Source: Acipenser ruthenus (taxonomy: Eukaryota; Chordata; Actinopteri; Acipenseriformes; Acipenseridae). From it: DNA of 64,000 nt. Position 1 is the stretch's first letter, and each line of letters opens with the position of its first letter. Under the pieces are notes generated by a model. The model saw nothing but the letters and a program-made list of their open reading frames with translations, did no database searches and had not been told where the DNA came from. The stretch covers positions 68,519,001 to 68,583,000 of the forward strand of contig NC_081194.1 of NCBI RefSeq assembly GCF_902713425.1, read 5' to 3'. This document shows, one piece after another, positions 1-10,829 of this stretch. The translations under genes were made by a program, and so were the position numbers.

Positions 1-788
1 TGCTTAAAACATATATTTTCTTTTGTATTTGTTATGCTCTCATTAGTATCCAATAGTAGATTCAGTGTCCCTCAGTTCTGGCAGATTCTACTGTACTTGC
101 TGAAGCGGTTTTCTCCCACTGCTAATTAAAACATGTTGCCACTAGCCACCTAGCTAACAATTTCATCCCGAGGGCTACAGTGAAACTTACTGTCTTTAGT
201 GAAGACCGTGTGAGTACATTAATTATTGTAGGTAGTAATTGATAGTTAGTTAATCACCACAGGCTTTAACCCCCAACTCCACATACCAGCCAGCATTTTT
301 GTAAATAACAACAAATGAAATGAACAACAAAATAAACATTTTATTTGTGTCATCATTGCCAAGGTGACAGTGCCAGTTTCTCAACACACAGTACCGTAGT
401 CGCTCAGTAACCAGGTGCAAACAGGTGATTGATCGATCTGTAGGAGCGTTACAAAGGTGCCTTTGTTAAAAATAAATAAAAAATAAACAATCTAAATTTA
501 TAAGTGTTTATTTGTTAGGAAAATAAAATGTAAGTCTAATATTTTATTCACAAGTCCTTGAGTGCTTTGCTACATAATGCAGTTCTGTGACTAATTTTAT
601 ATTCAAACAATGACTACACTCATTCAATCCTGGCATGCACTGGAGTGTATCAAAATGGTGCAGCGGGAAATGAATTACTGTATGTTAAGAGGGACAGAGG
701 AGTGGGATAAATTTGCGTTAACAAAAAGAAAATCTCCAAAAAAATGTATGCATTAATCGCTGAAGTTAACTGCTTAATTGACAGCCCT
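1..788. mobile_element. hAT-like non-autonomous element, 3' part (unit A, truncated by window edge)
   Basis: This is the right-hand part of the element seen whole at 13750-14907. It ends in a terminal inverted repeat that reads TTGACAGCCCT just before the CRISP exon-6 acceptor. The end motif, AGGGC at one end and GCCCT at the other with GCGATTAAT-rich subterminal sequence, is typical of hAT MITE-like elements in fish. I see no transposase. It sits in the intron directly upstream of the first CRISP cassette. Confidence 0.55.
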
Positions 789-814
789 CATTTATATGTT
801 TTTAAACTTCACAG

Positions 815-1889
815 CTAGCGGGTGTGGTGAGAATCTTTACATGTCCTCCAGTGCAGATTCCTGGGATATGGCAGTCCAGGCCTGGTATGATGAAGTCAAA
901 GATTTTAAGTATGGAGCTGGATCAACAAATGGTGCTGTTGTTGGACATTACACCCAGGTAAAACTACTAACTATAACCTCACTAGTTTAGGTTTGCATCT
1001 ATCTTATTTTGCAGCCATTATTTATCTCCAATGTCACATCAAATTTCTCAAAGACGAATCTATGATAATAATAATAAAAAGTACTGTCCCGAACTACATT
1101 GATAGCCACCAATGCATTTTAGACAAAGACATGTGTGTTTTTCTGTTTTAAAAGTTCCTGCTGTGAATGATTTTCAATTCCCTTTTAGGTTGTGTGGTAC
1201 AGGTCTAACAAGGTTGGCTGTGCAGTTGCTCATTGCCCTGGTTCTAAATAGGAGTATTTTTATGTATGCCAGTACTGCCCTCCGTAAGTTTTTTTTTTTT
1301 AATATATATAATTTTAACAGAAGCAAAATTCTAAGCATTATAAAGGCTTCGTAAACAAACAGTACACATTTTTGGGATAGAACGAATACTTCTTTTGCAC
1401 TGTTACAAAGTTTAAGTATCTATAAGTAACAATTCTTTACAAATGTAGGCATTCAATGCACATACTGATCTGTTTTGTATCTTACACTGTACAGAGGAAA
1501 CGACCAGAATTTATTACCCACACCCTACAAAGCTGGTCCATCATGCGGTGACTGCCCAAATGCTTGTGAAGATAAGCTCTGCAGTAAGTATAGAAGCGAT
1601 TACTTTATGGTATTAAAAACTAAATTGGTTTTATTGGTTCAGAACAACTAAAATCATTGTAGATGCTAATTTATGTGCTATGTTCCAGAACATGTAATTC
1701 AGTTATGCAAATAACACTCTTATACAAGTATATAACTGTTTTTTTTCCTCTTTCTTAAAAGCAAACCCATGTTCCTACTCAGACATGTATTCCAACTGTC
1801 CTGCTCTGAAAGGGACTTTTGGATGTGGCCACCCATCGGTTTTGGCTTGGTGTCCTGCTTCATGCAAGTGTACAAATGAAATCAAATGA
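815..1889 (+). pseudogene. CRISP 3' cassette, copy 1 (exons 6-9), with a nonsense codon
   Basis: Four exons are visible: 815-957, 1189-1283, 1495-1583 and 1762-1889, with stop TGA at 1887-1889. All have AG acceptors and GT donors, and phases match those of the complete gene at 41.5-47.8 kb. They encode the second half of a CAP domain (CGENLYM, WYDEV, GHYTQ, VVWYRS), the hinge and the C-terminal cysteine-rich domain (CGDCPNAC...[10 protein letters not shown]...CKC). Exon 7 carries an in-frame TAG where the other copies have TAT (Tyr) in the [17 protein letters not shown] stretch, so a standard CRISP cannot be made. Exon 6 also has Ala for Val after YG. Exons 1-5 would lie left of the window, if present. 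The stretch 958-1188 is intron, near-identical to the other copies. Confidence 0.85.
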
Positions 1890-1937
1890 ACTGCTCCCTG
1901 GAACTTTACATGCATGTAACATCAATACAATTTATTG

Positions 1938-1978
1938 ATTAAACTGTACTGATACTTTTAACCTAATGATCTAACAAA

Positions 1979-2067
<89 letters not shown>

Positions 2068-2109
2068 TATATATATGCATATATGCTGTAAGTGTACATT
2101 TCAATTAAA
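1938..2109 (+). repeat. CRISP copy 1 3' UTR with (AT)n tract between two ATTAAA signals
   Basis: An ATTAAA poly(A)-type hexamer lies about 50 bases after the stop (1938-1943). A second lies at 2104-2109, after a long (AT)n tract at about 1983-2084. The same arrangement follows each of the four CRISP copies, with tract length differing in each. The tract could separate short and long 3' UTR forms. Confidence 0.6.
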
Positions 2110-3810
2110 ATCATGCAACTAAAAAAGGTGTCAAGTCTTATTTTTTGTCTACTCTTCCTTTGCTGGCTTTCAACCTCACAATTCTAGTGTTGTAAATATT
2201 AGGTGGTGATCATTAATACAATATTTAGTGCATTTCTGAACAACTGTCACTATTTGCAGAGCAAATGGGATACATTAGCATGTTAGCAGTTTTTTCAAAG
2301 GCAATGTATAAATATTAAAGAAATCCATCATATAAAAATGAACGGCTGTGAATGTACTAGTGTAACAGATTACACTGTTGCAAAACAAAGTGCTATAGTT
2401 AAAACATATTTTAGACAAACAAATAAATGCAGTGTTGCCTTTAGTGCCTCACTTACCTCGTAGATAGAAAATAAAATGTAAAAACAGCGTATTTGGCATA
2501 AGTGTATTTATTTCTGGTGTTTTATGTCTTTTGCATCTGTGGTAAGCACATTCAGAGTAGTTTAGAATGTGTTTATTACAAGCAAGATCACTTGTAGATG
2601 ATGCATCCTGTTTTCCAGATAAGCTCTATGACAGCCATAACAAGCTCTATGACAGACACAGCAGGCATTTAAAGTTCCAAACAGCCATATTGTATTCTGC
2701 ACACTGTGGCTACTGGGTAAAATTCCCTTTCTAAAATCACTGCAGTATTGTAAAATACTCTACCCATAATAATGATTGTACTTAATAAAAAAATATAGTA
2801 AATAAATATTTTCCCTGAAATGTGTCAAGGTATGAAGGTTTTTGGACTTGGAGCAGAAAGCAATTAATAATTCATATGTAATAAATAATAAAGATACAAG
2901 CATTCAAGCTTGCAATAAATAACAGCATGCTCTGATGAATTAGCAGACACAATTGTCTTACTACTGTTTGAAGTTATGGATGAAATATCTACTCATCCCA
3001 ACAAATCTATGTCATTATAAATAACCATAAATCTAAAAGTGGTGAGTTATTGACAGAGCTGTAAGGCAGCATTATTTGCATGGGACTAAAAACCAGGCGT
3101 CCTCAGAGTTGGTCAAACGCAGAGGATGTCTAGTAACCTCCCAGCATGGATTAGTTTTTATTAAGAAAAGTCAGTAAATTCAAAATGAAATGCGATGTTG
3201 TGGCCAGAGAAGGCACTTTTGTGCATGATTTGTAAACATTGAACCGGATATAAATAACTTATTTAGTTGAACCTTCTTTTCCAAAGGCTAGAATAACCGT
3301 TTTGTTCTTTGAGTGATATGTATTTACATACATATCTTCAAATGCACCGTTCAAAGCATCCATTTAAGAGTTGCACAATCATAGCGTTACCCCGGAAATG
3401 CTATATCAATTCTAACATAACACTGACATGGTCGATTCGCACAGGAGTAAAAAGACACAGGACGCTTAAGTTTGAAATTTTATAGAAGGTCCTGATGTCC
3501 TGTAAAATTTTATCTGGGATAAAAAAGTAATGGACAGTTTGCACAGGTCTACATTTCATCGATGTCTGTATGTGAATCCACCTGTTTATGTGCGTCTGAT
3601 CATGGACTGTTTAAAAAAAAACACAGTAAGTTTGTTAGTGGAGGCATAGGAGTGAGAGGAGCCAGAGGCTTTGTGAGGCGCTGCGGAGCAAGTATTGAGA
3701 AGTACTTGAAATAAAAAATAAATAAAACATTCTGGCATCTATTCAAGAATGCCTAGGGGTCGGTTTTTCAAAACTTTGATAAAACGATTTCCGTATTTGA
3801 TTGGGATTAT
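2110..3810. other. Spacer with no recognised gene (unit A)
   Basis: AT-rich sequence with no long frame and no repeat I can name. It is near-identical at 16255-17945 and similar at 30360-32050. The homology with the downstream flank of the last CRISP copy stops near 2356 (48198 in that copy). Confidence 0.6.
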
Positions 3811-3814
3811 ATTG

Positions 3815-4350
3815 TAACGACACTGGGTCTGCTGTACCAGCGTTCAGGAAGGTTCTGTGACCCAAGGTAAACAGTCCAATGCAGCAGGTGTTCGGAGGAC
3901 GTCAGAATCACCACCAATTAGGGGCTTGGCTTGCCGCACGAGTGGTACCCAGTTGCAACATTGTTGGCACAAACCAAGGGACGAAATGTTGCAACCATCG
4001 GGGGATTGAGAGCGGGAAGCCTGGTCTGCTTGGGATTGATGGCTGATGCATTGGGGTTGTGTCCTGGATGCGTGGATATGTAGTGGGTTGCTGCTTCTGC
4101 TGCCTGGCTGCTGCTCAGATGGAGAGACAAGCTGGAGTGAGAAAATGAATGCAGAAGACAGAACCACGGAGAGCTGAAGTGAAGTGGGACTACAGCAAAA
4201 AGAAACCAGACTACACTTAGGCTGCAACAGTGCATTTTATTTTACTTTCTTTTCTTTTTTTTATTATTCATCACAGTCTGAGTAGCACTCGGTTGCTCAG
4301 TTGTAATTGTACCACTGGCTTGTAAAGCAGCACGCTAATACCAGCCCGGT
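3815..4350. other. Unclassified GC-richer segment (unit A)
   Basis: This differs in composition from its AT-rich neighbours and starts with TGTAACGACAC. It has overlapping minus-strand frames of 127 and 105 codons, rich in Ser and Leu and with no motif I know, so I do not call a gene. A solo LTR or other repeat edge is possible but I could not find a matching second end. Counterparts lie at about 17955-18487 and 32060-32588. Confidence 0.4.
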
Positions 4351-5290
4351 GTAAGAACATAAGAACGTTTACAAATGAGAGGAGGCCATTCAGCCCACCT
4401 TGCTCGTTTGGTTGTTAGTAGCTTATTGATCCCAGAATCTCATCAAGCAGCTTCTTGAAGGACCCCAGGGTGTCAGCTTCAACAACATTACTGGGGAGTT
4501 GGTTCCAGACCCTCACAATTCTCTGTGTAAAAAAGTGCCTCCTATTTTCTGTTCTGAATGCCCCTTTATCTAATCTCCATTTGTGACCCCTGATCCTTGT
4601 TTCTTTTTTCAGGTCAAAAAAGTCCCCTGGGTCGACATTGTCTATACCTTTTAGGATTTTGAATGTTTGAATCAGATCGCCGTGTAGTCTTCTTTGTTCA
4701 AGACTGAATAGATTTAATTGTTTTAGCCTGTCTGCATACGACATGCCTTTTAAACCCGGGATAATTCTGGTTGCTCTTCTTTGCACTCTTTCTAGAGCAG
4801 CAATATCCTTTTTGTAACGAGGTGACCAGAACTGAACACAATATTCTAGGTGAGGTCTTACTAATGCATTGTAAAGTTTTAACATTACTTCCCTTGATTT
4901 AAATTCAGCTCTTCTCACAATATATCCAAACATCTTGTTGGCCTGTTGTATAGCTTCCCCACATTGTCTAGATGAAGACATTTTTATTGCCTGCATGCAA
5001 TACTTTACACGTTTCTCTATTAAATGTCATTTGCCATGTGTCTGCCCAGTTCTGAATGCTGTCTAGATCAATTTGAATGACCTTTGCTGCTGCAACAGTG
5101 TTTGCCACTCCTCCTATTTTTGTGTCGTCTGCAAATTTAACAAGTTTGCTTACTATACCAGAATCTAAATTATTAATATAGATTAGGAATAGCAGAGGAC
5201 CTAATACTGATCCCTGTGGTACACCACTGGTTACCTTGCTCCATTTTGAAGTTTCTCCTCTAATCAGTACTTTCTGTTAACCACTCCCTA
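4351..5290 (-). mobile_element. CR1-like LINE, 5'-truncated, 3' end of reverse transcriptase (unit A)
   Basis: On the minus strand the RT reads [18 protein letters not shown], then FADDTK (the catalytic xxDD box). After one or more frame breaks a 193-codon frame (4996 to 4415) follows, with the thumb/C-terminal signature ALVRPHLEYCVQFWSP, ALERVQRRATR and WNQLPSNVV. This is typical of CR1/L2-group LINEs. The sequence beyond the stop, containing AAGAACATAAGAAC, is the 3' tail. Only the end of ORF2 is left and no endonuclease is present, as expected for a 5'-truncated copy. It is antisense to the CRISP genes. Confidence 0.8.
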
Positions 5291-6108
5291 ATGTAGAGTC
5301 CTGACTTAATACAGTGGGAATTCGAGAACCTGCAAATCCTGAGTGAGCATCCTTCATTTACACGCAATGCTACAGTATTGTGAAATCGGGTTTTTCACAC
5401 ACTCTGGGTGTTATTTTCAAAAGAGATCTGCTGTGAATTGAGAATTTACTAAATCTGCAAAAAACACGGCGGGACTCTATCCAGTTTGGTTAATTCGTTA
5501 TTCTGACAGTTTCTTTTGGTGGAATGCCTAATGATCTAAGAGTCTGTGTCCATTTTCTAAAGACGAAAGTGGTGGATAATGTAAACTTCCACCAGTTAGC
5601 TTTCTGCCTGCTTCAGCACGGTCAATACGACTATCCGCCAGTAAAAAAACAGAGTGATAGCAAGTCAGACCGAGTCTCCCTGGCAACATGGATTCTAAGT
5701 TAGAAGCAGCTGTTTGTGTGTCCCTATGTGTATATGTGTGTATAACTATCCCAAGCTGAAATACAATCCCATTGCAATACACACAACACAATTCACTTTA
5801 CCTCAAGCCGATCTGAAGACGTAGCCACAAATTGTCAAACTATAGGCTACTTTGGAAAATTACAAAATCAAACAAATAAACAAACAAACAAACAAACAAA
5901 AACTCAATGTGACGATGCACATTTTGGCCAGCTTCTTATTTGCATTCCAGCTTCTTATTCGCTAATATGCACAAATGTAACTAAAATTGAATAAGTAACT
6001 GGGCCCTGGGGTATTTCAGGGGATAAAATCACCTCAGACTGCTTATTTTAAAGTTAATACAATCACAGGGCAACCCCTGTACCTCATCCATATGTATATT
6101 TTTCCGGG
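5291..6108. other. Spacer with no recognised gene (unit A)
   Basis: No coding sequence that I can support. A minus-strand 87-codon frame at 5528-5791 has no recognisable motif. An (AAAC)n run lies near 5876-5900. Counterparts are at about 19428-20245 and 33525-34385. Confidence 0.5.
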
Positions 6109-6109
6109 T

Positions 6110-7055
6110 GCAGCCTGAGCCCCACCTCCGTCACTCACCGGAGCACTTCTCGTAGGGAAGCCAGGGCCAGCTGGAAGGTCCTCTCATGGACCAGCAGGTT
6201 GTCTAGATAGACTAGACACTCCGTTGGGGACACCCTGGCCAACACCTTCTCCATAAGCCATTCCAACATTGCGAGGGTGTTGCAAAGTCCAAACGGCATC
6301 GCGGTAAATTGCCATAGCCCGTGGCCAGTGGAGAAGGCAGTCTTCAGTCAGGCAGAGGGGGACAAAGCTACCTCCCAGTAATCGCTTTGGAGGTTGAGAG
6401 GAGAACCATTTGGACCCGGACACCAGATCCAGGGACTCATCTACATGGGGATGAGTGGACAAGGTGTGTCCGGCCCACATCCTCCAAAGTAGTAGCAAAG
6501 CTGGACCAATAAGCAAATAACGGCTCCTACAGATGGACCTGTTGCTCCGGGCAAAGTCCCTCACAGTTCGGACGTCAAACTGTGGTCACTGTGGCAGCAG
6601 CAGGGTGCAGGGGCTTGCGTCTGGGACGAGATCGTGGGTGCAGTGATGTCAATCCTCGGGGCGGCCACGGCCCCGTGGAGGGAGCTCGATGACGTTGGCG
6701 CTGGAAGAAGATGAGAGGGAGGAGGGGGGTTGGTGTTTCTGAGCTTGCCTGGGCCAGTGGAGGGCTGAGTTCCCCCACTCCAGCGGCTCCATCCCGGTGT
6801 TGGCATTGTTGGCTGGTGCAATGTCTCGGTTCTGAGATATAATTGCCCACCTGGGTAGCGCAGGAAGTCCAGGCCCAGTATGCAGGGTTCCTGGACCACT
6901 GCTACCCAGACAGGGTGGTATACTGTCCGTCCAGCCACTTCAGTGGTGAGGTTGTCCTGCAGCACTTCCCCCTCCAATGCAGCTGCCAGCTGTCCAGCCT
7001 TCTCGGTAGTGAGTGCCGCCATTCTGAACTTGATGTGGTAAGTATTTTGTATTGA
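6110..7055 (-). mobile_element. Ty3/Gypsy-like retroelement remnant (unit A), broken
   Basis: A fossil of a Ty3/Gypsy-type pol region on the minus strand. Stretches resembling the aspartic protease and the reverse transcriptase are recognisable. It is decayed, with many breaks, and no flanking LTR pair was found. Near-identical in unit B; unit C keeps a longer stretch. Because it is shared by all three units it predates the array duplication. Confidence 0.6.
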
Positions 7056-7289
7056 AAACATTTAAAAAGAAAATGCAAAATGTCCCATCATAATAAATGT
7101 GCATTTATAATGAACATACGTATAAAAATAGCATGATGGGTGCTGGAATGTTGATTTATAAGATGCATTCTTTGTTTCATTTGATGCAAATTGAGTTAAA
7201 CTGCATTTACTATGGTGTAATGACATAGTTTGTTGTGTAATGTCATATTACTAATTGTTAGGGCTTTTGATTTGTTTATGATTTAGAAA

Positions 7290-7379
7290 GTCCTCCAGTC
7301 CATAAGTGCAGACCGAAGGATATCAAGGATCTGGAAAGATTCTGTATGGAGGAATGGTCTAAGATCCCTCCCAATGTGT

Positions 7380-7382
<3 letters not shown>
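7290..7382 (+). mobile_element. Tc1-like transposon remnant, transposase C-terminus (unit A)
   Basis: The plus-strand frame reads VHKCRPKDIKDLERFCMEEW then SKIPPNVF, the C-terminal end of a Tc1/mariner transposase. It stops at the (AT)n tract at 7383. Unit C (36799-37176) keeps the rest of this 3' end. Here it has been replaced by (AT)n plus an L2 LINE. Confidence 0.7.

Positions 7383-7457
<75 letters not shown>
7383..7457. repeat. (AT)n microsatellite
   Basis: Pure alternating AT, at the 3' edge of the L2 element. A second (AT)n tract (9437-9510) lies on the other edge, so the LINE is bracketed by AT repeats. Confidence 0.95.
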
Positions 7458-7463
<6 letters not shown>

Positions 7464-9432
7464 TATTTCTTAGCAGACGCCCTTATCCAGGGCGACTTAC
7501 AATCGTAAGCAAAAACATTTCAAGCGTTACAATACAAGTAATACAATAAGAGCAAGAAATACAATAACTTTTGTTCAAGTAAAGTACAGCAGGTAATAGT
7601 GATAGTTACATCAGGATATGATTAAATAGTGATAGTTACATCAGGATGTGATTAAATACAAAGTACTACAGGTTAAAAACTTGGCAGATTACAGTATTCT
7701 GAAGTACAGGATTAAATGCAGTAAAATAGGGGCTGATAAGAGCAAAATAAAGCACATTTACATGAAGGGTGATAGTGTCCCAGGATACAAACAGAGGAGT
7801 TCTACAGGTGCTCTTTGAAGAGGTGGGTCTTAAGGAGGCGCCGGAATGTGGTCAGGGACTGGGCAGTCCTGACATCTGTAGGAAGGTCATTCCACCACTG
7901 CGGAGCAAGGGTGGAGAAGGAGCGGGCTTTGGAGGCAGGGGAGCGTAGCGGTGGTAGAGCTAGTCTTCTAGTGCAGGCGGAGCGGAGAGGTCGAGTGGGG
8001 GTGTAGGGAGAGATGAGGGTCTGGAGGTAGCTGGGTGCAGACTGGTCAAGGCATCTGTAGGCTAGTACAAGAGTCTTGAACTGGATGCAAGCGGTGATCG
8101 GGAGCCAGTGGAGCGAGCGGAGTAGTGGAGTAGCGTGGGCGAAGCGAGGCAGAGAGAACACTAGGCGGGCAGCAGAGTTCTGGATGAGCTGGAGCGGACG
8201 GGTGGCGGACGCAGGGAGGCCAGCCAGGAGGGAGTTGCAGTAGTCTAGGCGGGAGAGTACCAGGGCCTGGACCAGGAGCTGGGTAGCATAGTTGGTGAGG
8301 AAGGGTCGGATTCTTTGGATGTTGCTCAGGAAGAATCGGCAAGTGCGTGCCAGAGTGGAGATGTGCTGGGAATAAGAGAGGCAGGGGTCCAGGGTGACTC
8401 CAAGGTTCTTAGCTGAGGAAGAGGGAGAGAGTGTGGTAGATTCCAGAGGAACAGAGATGGAGAGATCAGAGGAGGGGGAGGAGGAGGGAAAGAAAAGGAG
8501 GTCAGATTTAGAGAGGTTGAGTTTGAGGTGATGCGAGTGCATCCAGGAGGAAATAGCAGACAGACAGGTAGAGATACGGGAGGAGATGGTGGAGTCAGAG
8601 GTGGGGAAGGAGAGGAAAATCTGAGCATCATCAGCATAGAAATGGTATGAGAAACCATAGGATGCGATGAGGGGGCCCAGGGAGCGGGTGTAGAGAGAGA
8701 ACAGGAGAGGACCCAAGACTGACCCTTGGGGGACTCCAGTTAAGAGAGGGTGAGGTGTGGAGGTTGCTCCACGCCAGGTTACCTGGTAAGTGCGGTTGGA
8801 GAGGTAGGAGGAGAACCAGGCCAGAGCAGTGCCAGAGATCCCCAGGTCAGCAAGAGATGATAGTAGAATAGAGTGATCAACAGTGTCAAAGGCAGCAGAG
8901 AGGTCGAGGAGAATTAGGACAGAGGAGAGAGAGGCAGCTCGGGCACATTTAAGTGAGTTGGTGACAGACAGGAGGGCGGTTTCAGTAGAGTGAGCAGAGC
9001 GGAAGCCAGATTGGAGAGGGTCAAGCAGAGAGTGGTTGGACAGGAAAGCAGAGAGCTGGCGGTGTACAGTCCGCTCGAGGGTTTTGGAGAGGAAGGGTAG
9101 GAGGGAGACAGGACGGTAGCTCTGGAGGGAGGTGGGGTCGAGGGTAGGTTTTTTGAGGAGGGGAGTGATCGAGGCTTTTTTGAAGGCAGAGGGGAAAATA
9201 CCAGAAAGTAGAGAGGTGTTGAGGAGGGAGGAGATGAAGGGGAGTAGAGCAGGAGCAGCAGCTTGAAAGAGGTGAGTGGGGAGGGGGTCCAAGGCACACG
9301 TGGTGGGTTTGTGACCCTGGAGCAGGGAGGAGAGGTCAGAGTCTGAGAGGGGCAAGAAGGTGGAGAAGGAGGGTGAGTTAGTAGGGGTTGCAGTGGGTGA
9401 AGGAGTTGGAGCGGGAGGGGGTGCGGGGGAGG

Positions 9433-9436
<4 letters not shown>
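7458..9436 (-). mobile_element. L2-clade LINE, 5'-truncated with long open RT frame (unit A)
   Basis: A 517-codon minus-strand frame (9355 to 7802) covers most of an RT. Blocks in order: [71 protein letters not shown], then [12 protein letters not shown] with the YADD active site. The thumb and C-terminal part end near [13 protein letters not shown]. The block order and wording fit L2 (Maui-type). The 3' tail on the minus strand has GTAAGTCGCCCTGGATAAGG, then GTCTGCTAAGAAATAAATAA, shared with the SINE at 12789. The 5' end is cut off at an (AT)n tract, so the endonuclease is missing. The long open frame suggests a fairly young copy. Unit C lacks it. Confidence 0.88.

Positions 9437-9510
<74 letters not shown>
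9437..9510. repeat. (AT)n microsatellite
   Basis: Alternating AT between the 5'-truncated end of the L2 element and the Tc1-like element at 9521. Confidence 0.95.
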
Positions 9511-9520
<10 letters not shown>

Positions 9521-9522
<2 letters not shown>

Positions 9523-10817
9523 GTGTGTATAGAAAGTCTACACCCCCCTTGAACTTTTTTCACATTTTGTTGTGTCAGTGCCTCAGAGTTTCATGCATTT
9601 AAATGAGGATTTTTTTCCACTTATCTACACACCATACTCCACACTGTTAAGGGGAAAAAAGTTTTTATTGAGAAAAAAATGATATATTAAAAATACAAAA
9701 CTGAAAGATCATAATTGGAGAAGTCTCCACCCCCCCTGAGTTAATACTTGGTGGAACTTCTGTCCCAGTTTCAGCTTTCTTGCAGAGGGCTGCAGGACTT
9801 CCTCAAGGACTTCTCTGTACTTTGCTCCATTCATTTTCCCTTCTATACTGACAAGTGCCCCAGTCCCTGCCGATGAGAAACATCCCTATAACATGATGCT
9901 GCCACCACCATGCTTCACAGTAGGGATGGTGTTCTTTGGGTGATGCGCTGTGTTGGGTTTGCGCCAAACATAACGCTTTGCATTTAGGCCAAAAAGTTCA
10001 ATTTTAGTCAGACCACAAAACTTTTTGCCACATGGCTACAGAATCTCCTTAGTGTTTTTTTGCATACTTCAAAACGGGATTCAAGGTGGGCTTTCTTGAG
10101 TAATGGCTTCCGTCTTGCCACCCTACCATACAGGCCAGATTTGTGGAGTGCTTGGGATATTGTTGTCACATGCACATTTTGACCAGTCTTGGCCATAAAA
10201 GCATGTAGCTCTTGCAAAGTTGCTATTGGCCTCATGGTAGCCTCTCTGATCAGTCTCCTTCTTGCTCGGTCATCCAGTTTGGAGGGACGGCCTGAACTAG
10301 GCAAGGTCTTGGTGGTGCCATACACCTTCCACTTCTTAATAATCGTCTTGACCGTGCTCCAAGGGATATTCAAGGCCTTTGATATTTTTTATACCCATCT
10401 CCTGATCTGTGCCTTTCAACAACTTTGTCCCGGAGTTCTTTTGAAAGCGCCTTGGTGCTCATGGTTAAGTCTTTGCTTTGAAATGCACTACCCAGAAGAG
10501 GGAAGCTACAGGAACTGCAGAATTTATCCTGAAATCATGTAAATCACTACAGTTTAACACAGGTGGAGGCCACTTAACTTGGTGTGTGATTTTGAAGGCA
10601 ATTGGTTACACCTGAGCTAATTTAGGATTGCTATTTCAGTTTTTATTTTTAATTAATTTTCTACAAATTTCTAGAATATTTTTTTCACTTGGAAGTTGTG
10701 GGGTAGGATGTGTAGATAAATGAAAAAAATAACTATTTTAATGCATTTTAATTCCAGGCTATAAGGCAACAAAAGGTGAACATTTTGAAAGGGGGTGTAG
10801 ACTTTCTATAGGCACTG
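9521..10817 (-). mobile_element. Tc1/mariner-like element, about 1.3 kb (unit A)
   Basis: Terminal inverted repeats match: the left end has CAGTG, TATAGAAAGTCTACACCCCC. The right end, read on the minus strand, has CAGTGCCTATAGAAAGTCTA, and is followed by TA at 10818-10819. The minus-strand frame at 10373-10008 (121 codons) is a transposase N-terminus: helix-turn-helix (WSTVKTIIKKWKVYGTTKTL), the GRPSK hook, then a second DNA-binding helix set. The rest, including the DDE catalytic part, is broken into stops. The element is dead on its own but both ends are present. Confidence 0.85.
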
Positions 10818-10829
10818 TATACCTGATTA

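Noticed and set aside
3844-4235. Overlapping 127- and 105-codon minus-strand frames
   Set aside because: They are Ser/Leu-rich, have no recognisable motif, and indels in units B and C change every frame, so a conserved protein is unlikely.
7346-7549. Tyr-Ile repeat proteins in frames crossing (AT)n tracts (also near 9360, 37150, 58560)
   Set aside because: They are plain translations of AT microsatellites.
10189-10542. 117-codon plus-strand frame in the Tc1-like element (also 24296-24649)
   Set aside because: It is the antisense shadow of the transposase frame on the minus strand.
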